A stretch of DNA of 64,000 bases from Solimonas variicoloris DSM 15731 (GTDB taxonomy: Bacteria > Pseudomonadota > Gammaproteobacteria > Nevskiales > Nevskiaceae): contig NZ_KB907925.1 in the NCBI RefSeq assembly GCF_000382285.1, positions 186,001 through 250,000 of the forward strand, written 5' to 3'. Each line of letters begins with the position of its first letter. Position 1 is the stretch's first letter. The notes beneath the pieces are model-generated. The model had not been told where the DNA came from. It worked only from the letters and a program-made list of their open reading frames with translations, and made no database searches. Positions 53,446 to 61,313 of the stretch are shown in pieces. The translations under genes and the position numbers were made by a program.

Positions 53446-54135
53446 CTACTGCAGCTTCACCAGCAGCGCCTGGATGCCGTTCGATTCGAGCCGCGTCATG
53501 GTCGCCTGCACGTGCTGCCAGTTGCGATCGGGGCCGATGCGCACGCGGTAGAAGGTGTCCTTGCCGTCGATCGTCACCGTCTCGATGCGCGATTCGATGC
53601 CGAGCAGCGCGAGGCTGGCCTTCTGCTTCTCGGCTTCGGTCTGCGAGCGGTACGAGGCGACCTGGATGATGTAGCTGCCGCTGTTGGCATCGGCCGCCGC
53701 CGGCGCCGGCGGCGAGCCGTCGGCGTTCGGCGGCGTCTGCGGCTTCGGCGTGCTCGGCGGCTGCGCCGACTTGGCGGCCTCGCGCGGCAGCACGACTTCC
53801 TGGTTCTTGAGGATCTCGTAGAAGGTGAAGCGGTCCTTTTCCTTCGGCGGCAGCGGCAGGGCCTCGGACTTGCCGCCGCTCTTGCGCGGCGCCGGCTTGT
53901 CGCCGGCCTCGGCCTGCGCGCCGGCCGCCGGGGCATGGGCCTGCGGCAGCAGCGTGCCGTCGACCGGCCGCTTGATGTAGACGAAGGCGGCGACCGCGAG
54001 GCCGACCGACAGGCCGGCGATCAGCCAGACCCAGCCGGGCACGCCGCCGCCGCTGCGGCCGCCACCGCCGCCGCGCGGGCTGCTGCGGGTGTGACGGCGG
54101 CTGCCGTTGCTGCGGTGGGCGTAGTCGCGGGGCAT
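53446..54135 (-). CDS. SPOR-domain membrane protein (FtsN-like)
   Basis: 229 residues: a basic and glycine-rich cytoplasmic start (RSNGSRRHTRSSPRG), one membrane helix (VWLIAGLSVGLAVAAFVYI, about 37-55), a Pro/Ala-rich periplasmic linker, and a C-terminal SPOR domain (about 150-229, SYIIQVASYRSQTEAEKQKASLALLGIESRI ... YRVRIGPDRNWQ). SPOR domains bind denuded glycan at the septum, and argS-adjacent SPOR proteins are FtsN-like division proteins in many gammaproteobacteria. The start lies 88 bases after argS on the same strand. Confidence 0.93.
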   Translation of the reverse strand: MPRDYAHRSNGSRRHTRSSPRGGGGGRSGGGVPGWVWLIAGLSVGLAVAAFVYIKRPVDGTLLPQAHAPAAGAQAEAGDKPAPRKSGGKSEALPLPPKEKDRFTFYEILKNQEVVLPREAAKSAQPPSTPKPQTPPNADGSPPAPAAADANSGSYIIQVASYRSQTEAEKQKASLALLGIESRIETVTIDGKDTFYRVRIGPDRNWQHVQATMTRLESNGIQALLVKLQ

Positions 54136-54223
54136 GGGCGCTCGGTCCGGCGAATGTCGGGGTCGGGACTCAGTGTGTCACGCGGGTGCCGGCCACGGTA
54201 TCGCCGCCGGCGCCCACGGGTCG

Positions 54224-55999
54224 CTACATCTTCTCGGGCGCGGACACGCCGAGGATCGTCAGGCCGTTCTTCAGCACCTGGCGCACGGCGGCGACCAGCG
54301 CGAGGCGCGCATTCTGCAGCTCGGCGTCGTCGTCGACGAGGAAGCGGTGCACGTTGTAGTAGCCGTGCAGCGCCTCGGCGAGATCCTTCAGATAGAAGAC
54401 GACGGTGTGTGGCGTGTACGCCGCCGCCGCCTTGCGCAGCATTTCCGGATAGCGCGTCAGCAGCGTCAGCAGCGCCTTCTCGTGTTCGGTGTCGAGGCGG
54501 TGCAGCGTCGCCGCGGCATCTTCGGCCTGCCACGTGCCGCCTTTCTCGGCGAGCTGCTCGAACACGCGGCAGATGCGCGCGTGCGCATACTGCACGTAGT
54601 AGACCGGATTGTCGTTCGACTGCGAGCGCGCGAGGTCGATGTCGAATTCGAGATGCTGGTCGTGCGAACGCGTCAGGTAGAAGAAGCGCGTCGCGTCGGT
54701 GCCGGCCTCGTCGATCAGATCCTGCAGCGTGACGAAATTGCCGCTGCGCTTGCCCATGCGGCCCGAGGACAGCGTGACGAACTGGATCAGCTGCACGTTG
54801 AGCGCGTCCTTGCGGCCGGTCAGCGCTTCGATCGCGGCGCGCACGCGGGCGATATAGCCGTGATGGTCGGCGCCCCAGACGTCCATCAGCATCGGCCAGC
54901 CGCGATCGAGCTTGTTGACGTGGTAGGCGAGATCGTTGCAGAAATAGGTGGCGGCGCCGTCGGCCTTGACCAGCACGCGGTCCTTCTCGTCGCCGAAGGC
55001 CTCGGTGCGCATCCACAGCGCGCCGTCCTTTTCGTAGGTGAGGCCCTGGTCGGCGAGGCGCTTGAGCGCGATCTGCACGAAACCCGACTGCACCAGCGCC
55101 GCTTCCGACGACCACTGGTCGAACTCGACATTGAAGTCAGCGAGCGTCTTCCTGATGACGCCGAGCTGGTCGTCGAGCGCGGCCCGCTGGATCGTGCGAT
55201 AGCCGTCGCCGAGCAGCGCCTTGGCGCGCTCGATCAGGGCATCGAGATAGCGTTCCTGCTGCGCCTTGACGGCTTCCTTCTGCGCGTCGTCGGCGCCTTC
55301 CGGCGCGACGGCGTCGGCCGGCAGGCCGGCCAGCACCGCGGCGGCCGGGTGCGCGAACGCGCGGCCGTGCGCGGCGAGCACGGCGGCGGCGGTCGTCCGG
55401 ATGTAGTCGCCGGGATAGCCGCGGCGCGGCACCTCGATGGTCTCGCCGCAGGCCTGCAGATAGCGCAGCCAGACGCTGACCGCGAGCACGTCGACCTGAC
55501 GGCCGGCGTCATTGATGTAGTACTCGCGCCACACCGTCCAGCCGGTCGCGGCGAGCAGCTTGGAAACCGAATCACCGTACGCGGCGCCGCGGCCGTGGCC
55601 GACGTGCATCGGCCCGGTCGGGTTGGCCGAGACGAACTCGACCATGATGCGGCCACGGCTGCCGGAATCGTCGCGGCCGTACGCCGCGCCCTGCGCGAGC
55701 ACGTCGACGACCACGTTCTGGAACGCCGCGCGGTTCAGGAAGAAATTGATGAAGCCGGGTCCGGCGATCTCGACCTTGGCGATGATGCCGGCCGCCGGCA
55801 GCGCCGCGACCAGCGCTTCGGCGACCGCGCGCGGCGGCTTGCCGAGCGGCTTGGCGAGCTGCAGCGCGAGGTTGGTCTGGAAGTCGCCGAACTTCGGATC
55901 CTTGGTCGCATCGAGCTGGATCGCCGGTCGCGCGATCTCGGTCCCGGCGAGCAGCGGGTCGAGGGCGCGGGCGAGCAGGTCCTGCAAATGCGTTTTCAT
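54224..55999 (-). CDS. argS: Arginyl-tRNA synthetase
   Basis: 591 residues, class Ia aminoacyl-tRNA synthetase. N-terminal additional domain (about 1-110), the HIGH equivalent HVGH in NPTGPMHVGHGRGAAYGD (about 130), REYYINDAGRQVDVLA, the KMSKS equivalent as RMGKRSGN (about 375), and the DALR anticodon domain near the C-terminus (YYNVHRFLVDDDAEL). Charges tRNA-Arg. The frame continues upstream of ATG 55999 without a better start. First gene of a pair with the SPOR gene; promoter divergent from the Mn riboswitch region. Confidence 0.97.
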   Translation of the reverse strand: MKTHLQDLLARALDPLLAGTEIARPAIQLDATKDPKFGDFQTNLALQLAKPLGKPPRAVAEALVAALPAAGIIAKVEIAGPGFINFFLNRAAFQNVVVDVLAQGAAYGRDDSGSRGRIMVEFVSANPTGPMHVGHGRGAAYGDSVSKLLAATGWTVWREYYINDAGRQVDVLAVSVWLRYLQACGETIEVPRRGYPGDYIRTTAAAVLAAHGRAFAHPAAAVLAGLPADAVAPEGADDAQKEAVKAQQERYLDALIERAKALLGDGYRTIQRAALDDQLGVIRKTLADFNVEFDQWSSEAALVQSGFVQIALKRLADQGLTYEKDGALWMRTEAFGDEKDRVLVKADGAATYFCNDLAYHVNKLDRGWPMLMDVWGADHHGYIARVRAAIEALTGRKDALNVQLIQFVTLSSGRMGKRSGNFVTLQDLIDEAGTDATRFFYLTRSHDQHLEFDIDLARSQSNDNPVYYVQYAHARICRVFEQLAEKGGTWQAEDAAATLHRLDTEHEKALLTLLTRYPEMLRKAAAAYTPHTVVFYLKDLAEALHGYYNVHRFLVDDDAELQNARLALVAAVRQVLKNGLTILGVSAPEKM

Positions 56000-56096
56000 C
56001 GAAAAACCAAGGTGGAAGCGAGTTTTTGGGCGCGGATTGTAGCCGGGCGACGACGACGGCGTCTTTTGCGCGCCGCGCTTTTCGGCTAGGCTGCGC

Positions 56097-56240
56097 GCCG
56101 TTTTTGGGGAGTAGCCGTCCCGCGCAAGGCGGGAGCACGCGTCAACAGACTTGTCCCGGTCGGGACATGGCGCGTCCAGCGACGAAGCCGCCTGCACGGC
56201 GCGCGCGTCGCCTGGCGAGACCAGGATGAGCGAGGCGGCC
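56097..56240 (+). ncRNA. yybP-ykoY manganese riboswitch
   Basis: The two conserved loops are present: GGGGAGTAG (56106-56114) and GGCGAGACC (56214-56222). TTTTTGG (56101-56107) can pair with CCAGGAT (56221-56227) to close the aptamer, with GU pairs. Between them GC-rich hairpins occupy 56115-56210 (CGTCCCG.. and GTCCCGGTCGGGAC). It fills the 308-base gap before a TMEM165/GDT1 gene, the usual partner. Mn2+ binding should raise expression of the exporter; whether control is by termination or translation is not clear, though no T run follows. Confidence 0.88.
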
Positions 56241-56307
56241 GCCGGGCGGGCTTCGCGCGTCCGGTCTTGCCCAGCGCCCGGCCCTTCGTCTGACTCGATA
56301 TCTCGAT

Positions 56308-56883
56308 ATGGAAGCTTTCCTCGTTTCGACCGGCGCCGTGCTGCTCGGCGAAATCGGCGACAAGACCATGCTGCTCTCGCTGGTTCTCGCCACCCGCTTT
56401 CGCAAGCCGCTGCCGGTGATCGCCGGCATCCTGGTCGCGACCCTGCTCAATCACGCGCTGGCCGGCGCGCTCGGCGGCTGGGTGCGCACGGTGGTGCCGG
56501 CGCAGTGGCTGCCGTGGATCGTCGGCGGTTCGTTCATCGCCGTCGGCCTGTGGGCGCTGGTGCCGGACAAGATCGACGAGGACGAGGCCAAGCCGGCCGG
56601 CGACGGCAGCGCCTTCCTGGTCACCGCGCTGGCGTTTTTCCTCGCCGAGATCGGCGACAAGACGCAGATCGCGACCACGCTGCTGGCCGCGCGTTTCGAC
56701 TCGCTGGCGGCGGTCGTCGCTGGTACCACGACCGGCATGATGCTGGCCGACGTGCCGGTGATCTTCGTCGGCGCGGCGCTCGCCAAGAAACTGCCGCTGA
56801 AGGCGATCCGCATCGTCGCCGCCGGCCTGTTCCTCGTGCTCGGCGTCAGCACCCTGCTGTTCCGCCACTCGCTCGGCGGCTGA
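56308..56883 (+). CDS. TMEM165/GDT1-family Mn2+ exporter
   Basis: 191 residues, six helices in two repeats, each with the E-x-G-D-K-(T/S) ion-binding motif: LLGEIGDKTMLL (about 12-23) and FLAEIGDKTQIA (about 111-122). A charged cytoplasmic loop joins the repeats (PDKIDEDEAKPAGDG). Bacterial members such as MneA in Vibrio export manganese. The upstream yybP-ykoY riboswitch supports that function. No membrane-independent start alternative. Confidence 0.95.
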   Translation: MEAFLVSTGAVLLGEIGDKTMLLSLVLATRFRKPLPVIAGILVATLLNHALAGALGGWVRTVVPAQWLPWIVGGSFIAVGLWALVPDKIDEDEAKPAGDGSAFLVTALAFFLAEIGDKTQIATTLLAARFDSLAAVVAGTTTGMMLADVPVIFVGAALAKKLPLKAIRIVAAGLFLVLGVSTLLFRHSLGG

Positions 56884-56935
56884 GTCCGGTAGCGCCGCGC
56901 GGGTCGACGTCGCTCGACCCCCGCGGCGCGGCGCC

Positions 56936-58753
56936 TCAGGCCGGCTCGCGGGCCTGCCGCTCGGCCGCGGCGATGCTCGAAAAGATGGTCTGCCACAGCG
57001 CGTAGATGACGAAATGGCCGGCCTGCGGCAGGCGGTTCAGCGCCACTGCCTTGAGCTGCCGGCCGATGCGTTCGGCCAGCGCGATCGACACGTGGCGGTC
57101 GTCCTCGCCATGCCAGATCGTCACCGGCGCGCGCACCTCGGACAGCTCGAAACCCCAGTCCTGCACCGACAGCAGGGTTTCGAGCACGAGCTCGCGCTCG
57201 TCGTGCCGCACCGAGGCGAGCAGGCCGTCGACATAGGCCTTGCGCAGTGCCGGATCGTCGAGGATCGCGCGGTCGGCGTCCGTCACCTGCGTCTTGACCT
57301 GCTCGATGTAGCGCTGCGGATCGTTGCGGATGCCCTTGATCACCACGCGCATCACCGGCGCCAGCAGGCTCGGCGTGTAGCGCGCCAGCAGCATCGCCAT
57401 GCGGAAGGCCGGCAGGTAGTGGCGGATGTCCTCGACGCTGGTGAACGGCGGCGCGCAGCCGACCAGGGTGACGCTGCTGACGCGCTCGGGCAGCAGCGCC
57501 GCAGTTGCCAGCGCATACGGGGTGCCGCCGGAGAAGCCGGCGACGGCGAAGCGATCGAGTCCGAGATGATCGGCGAGCGCGGCGACGTCGCGCGGCCAGT
57601 CGGCGATGCGCCGGCCCGGCTGCGGGTCGGAGTCGCCGCAGCCGGGCCGCTCCGGCAGGATCAGGCGCACGCCGCAGCGCGGCAGCAGGCTGTCGTCGGG
57701 ATGGCGCTGGAAGCGCGAGCCGGAGATGCCGTGCATCAGGATCACCGGCAGGTCGCCGGGATCGCCGACGTCGGCGTACGCCAGCCAGCGCCCGTCGCGC
57801 AGACGCAGGCCTTCCGCCGGCGCCGGCGGCGGCGCTTCGAGCAAGGCCGCGGCGCCGGCCGCGGCCGTTTCCCCGGCGACGGTGTCCAGCCAGACCGGGC
57901 TGCTGTAAAGCGTCTGCAGCAGCTCCGGCTGGCGCCGCACGCCGGTCTTGGCGAAGACCGCCTTGAGCTGCGCGCGCGTGGTGTGGATCGTCACCGCGTG
58001 CGCGCGCGCGATCTGCTCGAGCGTGCGGCCGCGGACCAGGCCCTGGGTCACGCGCGCCTCGGCCGGCGTGAGGCCGAACGCCGACATCAGGGCCTGCTCC
58101 GACAGCTGGTGGGTGCGGCGGCTGGCGACGAACACGACGGCGCGGCTGGCGTCGGCACGGCCCTTCAGCGCCATGCGCGAGACCAGCAGCGACAGCGCGT
58201 CGGCGCTGTTCGCGTCGAGGTGCAGCGAGCGACCGGCGCCGTCCGGCTGGTCGATCGCGGCGCGGATCGCCGCCTGCAACGGCGCCGCCGGCGTCGCCAC
58301 CAGGCGGCCCTGTTCGAGCCGCAGCGCGCCCTTGCCGCGCGTGACCTCGAGCAGTGCGCGGTTCATGCCGCTGACGCGGCCGTCGCGGTCGACGATGGCC
58401 ATGCCGACCGGCAGGCGGTCGAGGGCGCTCTCGAGCAGATCGCGTTCCTCCTCGGCCTGTGCCAGCTCGTGATGGATCGCGTTGGCGCGGACGAAATGCG
58501 GGATCAGCTGCTGCAGCAGCTGGCGCTCGCCGGGCGTCGCCGCGCCGTCGAGCAGCGCCCCCTGATCGAACCAGCGGGCGACGAGGCCGTGCACGGTCTG
58601 GTGGCTCAGGCGCGGTGTGTCTTCGTCGAGCTGCTGCAGATAGCCGGACACGCCTTCGAGCAGCTCCGGCCAGAGGCTGAGATCGGTGGCGGCGTCGTAG
58701 ACCAGCCCGATCAGCTCGGACAGCGCACGCGGCGGCGGAAGGCTCGAAGTCAT
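56936..58753 (-). CDS. PAS/LuxR-type HTH regulator fused to an alpha/beta hydrolase
   Basis: 605 residues. An N-terminal PAS-like part (about 110-200, LPVGMAIVDRDGRVSGMNRALLEV) is followed by a LuxR-type helix-turn-helix (about 232-285, FGLTPAEARVTQGLVRGRTLEQIARAHAVTIHTTRAQLKAVFAKTG), then a complete alpha/beta hydrolase fold (about 320-600): HGISGS oxyanion loop, GFSGGTP nucleophile elbow with Ser near 408, catalytic Asp in WHGEDDRHV, and His in LPQAGHFV. The domains read in one frame from ATG 58753. The hydrolase domain may bind or turn over a signal that controls DNA binding. It is a single gene, divergent from the large lipoprotein. Confidence 0.9.
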   Translation of the reverse strand: MTSSLPPPRALSELIGLVYDAATDLSLWPELLEGVSGYLQQLDEDTPRLSHQTVHGLVARWFDQGALLDGAATPGERQLLQQLIPHFVRANAIHHELAQAEEERDLLESALDRLPVGMAIVDRDGRVSGMNRALLEVTRGKGALRLEQGRLVATPAAPLQAAIRAAIDQPDGAGRSLHLDANSADALSLLVSRMALKGRADASRAVVFVASRRTHQLSEQALMSAFGLTPAEARVTQGLVRGRTLEQIARAHAVTIHTTRAQLKAVFAKTGVRRQPELLQTLYSSPVWLDTVAGETAAAGAAALLEAPPPAPAEGLRLRDGRWLAYADVGDPGDLPVILMHGISGSRFQRHPDDSLLPRCGVRLILPERPGCGDSDPQPGRRIADWPRDVAALADHLGLDRFAVAGFSGGTPYALATAALLPERVSSVTLVGCAPPFTSVEDIRHYLPAFRMAMLLARYTPSLLAPVMRVVIKGIRNDPQRYIEQVKTQVTDADRAILDDPALRKAYVDGLLASVRHDERELVLETLLSVQDWGFELSEVRAPVTIWHGEDDRHVSIALAERIGRQLKAVALNRLPQAGHFVIYALWQTIFSSIAAAERQAREPA

Positions 58754-58966
58754 CGGAGATGGATCGGGATCGGTTCGGGCGCGATGGATGCCGCAGCAGT
58801 AGCACGCCGCCGCCGGCGCGCGCAACGCGGCATTACCCAAATGGGCAATGCGTCGGCGCGGACCGCCGTGCCAAGGTCTTCGCGGCGCCGGACGACGGAG
58901 CGCGCCCGGCCTTCCGGAGCTCGCGTCCGGCGCCGCATTCGATGCTTTTGCATGGGGGTCCGCGGT

Positions 58967-61192
58967 ATGTCCAGCGCATTTCATGTTTCCCGTCATCCGT
59001 CGCTGCGACGCCTGCTGTCGTGCGCCGCGGCCGGCCTGCTGAGCGCGCAGCTGGCGGCCTGCGGCGGTGGCGGCGGCGGCGATGACGAGGCGTCGCGGCC
59101 GAGCGTGACGCTGACGGCATCGGCGACCACGGTCGAAGGCGGCGAGACCGTCGCCCTCACCGCGCGCGCGCGCGACGCGCAGGGTGCCGCGCTCGCGGCC
59201 GGGCTGGCCTGCACGGCCGGCACGCTGGAAGGCACGCTCCTGATCACGCCGACGGTGCGCCAGGACACGGACATCGTCTGTACGGCGACGGCGACCGATG
59301 CCGCCGAGCGCACGGCGCGCGCCGAGGTCACGATCCGCGCCACTGCGACGCTCGCCAGCCTGACGATTCCGGACGGCAAGTCGACGCTCGCCGGCGGCGA
59401 GCTCGGCCTGCTGTTCGCCGACCAGCTGCCGCTCGAGGACGAAAGCTACGTCGCCACGCTCGACGGCCAGGACCTCACGCTGTACCGCAGCGATGCCGGC
59501 ACGCTGACCTTCGCGGTGCCGGCCACGGCCGTCGCCGGCGAGAAGATCCTGCGGGTGACGATCGGCACGCGCTCGTACGCCTATCCGCTGCAGATCGAGG
59601 GCGCGCCGGCGATCGCCGATGCGGGCGCCGTCGTGTCGGCGGCGCTGCGTCATTTCAAGGCGCAGCTCGACGACATCGTCACGGCGTACGGCGCGACCTT
59701 CAGCGCCAGCCAGCTGGCGACGATCGAGCAGCAGCAGCAGGATCTCGACGCGGCGCTGGCGCAGCTGGACGGCGCGACGCCGGCCGAGCTCGAAGAGGCG
59801 GCCGTCGTGCTGGTCGCGAACGGCTTCATCGCCGCCGACGGCTCGATTCCGGCTGCGGCGACGCCGGCGCGCGCCTTCGATCTGAGCGCCTGCAAGAGCA
59901 AGACCGCCGAGTTCGTCCGCAGCAACGCCAGCCTGGCGCTGTGGATGAGCGCCACCTACTGGAGCGGCAAGCAGATCGCGAACGGCAGCGTGCTCAGCGC
60001 GATCTACGCCGGCGTCGCGATCGGCAGCGCGGTCAACGCGTTCACGGAGTTCAACAAGACGCGCACCAGCGTCGGCGCGGTGCTGGGGACCTGCCTGAAG
60101 GAAGTGGCCGCGCAGCTGGTGCGCGTGATCACCGGCGAGGACGCCAGTCGCGGCGGATCGGCGTACAAGCAGGTCCGCGCGCTGACCGGCGAGGCGCGCA
60201 TCGGCTTCACCAACGACGTCGCGCAGACCTTCCGCATCGAACGCACGCTGCGCATCGACGACAGCGTGCTCGCTGTGGTGCAGGCGAACTTCGCGCGGCT
60301 CGCGACGATGATCGCGCGTCTGCCGTATCTGCCCGACTCGCTGCAGAATCTTCTCGCCAGCCTGCAGACCGAAAAGACCGAAGACCTGCCGGCGGCCGGG
60401 GTCACGCTCGGTGCTATCTCGCGCAGCGACATCGGTGGCAGCGCGACGTCGTCCGGCGCGCACCTCGTGCTGAAGTTCAAGGCGATCGAGCCGGAAGAGG
60501 AAAACATCGATTTCGACTTCAAGCTCCATCGCAGCGAAGGCGAGCCGATCGCCGTCGCCGCGCAACTAAGCATCGATCTGCCCGAGGCCGACGATGCGGC
60601 GATCACGGTCACGCAGGGCACGCCCGCGGCATCGACGCTCGTGGTGCGCGGCGCCGACAGCCTGGAAGTCGTGAGCGCGCCGACGCTGGGCAGCGTGGCG
60701 CTGCAGGCGGACGGTCGCTTCACCTACACGCCGTCCGGACAGTCGTTCGGCGCCGACCGCTTCACCTACCGCGCCAAGAACGAGAACGGCTATTCGAAGG
60801 CTGCCACCGTCCTCGTGACGATCAAGCGTGTCTTCGAAGGCGCCTGGGAGATCAGCTCGCACAGCACGGTGACCAGCATGTCGCAGCCGGGCCTCTGCGG
60901 AGACGAGGACAACCACTTCACGACCGGCGTCAGCAAGATCTCGGACACCAAGTACCTGACCGAGTACGGCGGCAAGCCGCTCGAACTGACGATGAGCTCG
61001 GCCGACGATCCCTCGGGCCTGTCCGGTCGGCTGACCGTGACGATGGAGGATGGCCCCGGCGAGACCACCGAGACCGTGCAGGTGTCGATCCCGAACAGCA
61101 CCGAGCTCAGCGGCCGGACGACCTGGACCTATCGCGGGCCGGGCCAGACGAGTTGCACCGGCGTCACGCAGTTCACCGGCCGCAGGCCCTGA
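58967..61192 (+). CDS. Large lipoprotein with Ig-like domains, unknown function
   Basis: 741 residues. Lipobox LAAC at about 23-26 followed by a Gly/Asp-rich spacer (GGGGGGDDEA), an Ig-like domain (about 35-125), a second beta domain, a helical region rich in Gln/Asp (about 225-320) and a conserved mid-part (AEFVRSNASLALWMSATYWSGKQIANGSVLSAIYAG) I do not recognise. A C-terminal Ig/VCBS-like domain (TLGSVALQADGRFTYTPSGQSFGADRFTYRAKNENGYSK) and a final beta-rich domain complete it. GGGGG precedes ATG 58967 by 8 bases; ATG 58952 is an alternative. Outer-membrane anchored, surface or periplasmic. Confidence 0.8.
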   Translation: MSSAFHVSRHPSLRRLLSCAAAGLLSAQLAACGGGGGGDDEASRPSVTLTASATTVEGGETVALTARARDAQGAALAAGLACTAGTLEGTLLITPTVRQDTDIVCTATATDAAERTARAEVTIRATATLASLTIPDGKSTLAGGELGLLFADQLPLEDESYVATLDGQDLTLYRSDAGTLTFAVPATAVAGEKILRVTIGTRSYAYPLQIEGAPAIADAGAVVSAALRHFKAQLDDIVTAYGATFSASQLATIEQQQQDLDAALAQLDGATPAELEEAAVVLVANGFIAADGSIPAAATPARAFDLSACKSKTAEFVRSNASLALWMSATYWSGKQIANGSVLSAIYAGVAIGSAVNAFTEFNKTRTSVGAVLGTCLKEVAAQLVRVITGEDASRGGSAYKQVRALTGEARIGFTNDVAQTFRIERTLRIDDSVLAVVQANFARLATMIARLPYLPDSLQNLLASLQTEKTEDLPAAGVTLGAISRSDIGGSATSSGAHLVLKFKAIEPEEENIDFDFKLHRSEGEPIAVAAQLSIDLPEADDAAITVTQGTPAASTLVVRGADSLEVVSAPTLGSVALQADGRFTYTPSGQSFGADRFTYRAKNENGYSKAATVLVTIKRVFEGAWEISSHSTVTSMSQPGLCGDEDNHFTTGVSKISDTKYLTEYGGKPLELTMSSADDPSGLSGRLTVTMEDGPGETTETVQVSIPNSTELSGRTTWTYRGPGQTSCTGVTQFTGRRP

Positions 61193-61313
61193 GTCCGTCC
61201 GCCGCGGCGACGATGCCCCTCTGCGCCGGGGCGTCGTCGTTGCCGCGGTAGCGGTCGCTGCGCGTCCCGCGTCCCGCGTCGTCGCGCTGCGGCGCGATCA
61301 GCGCCAACCGGCC

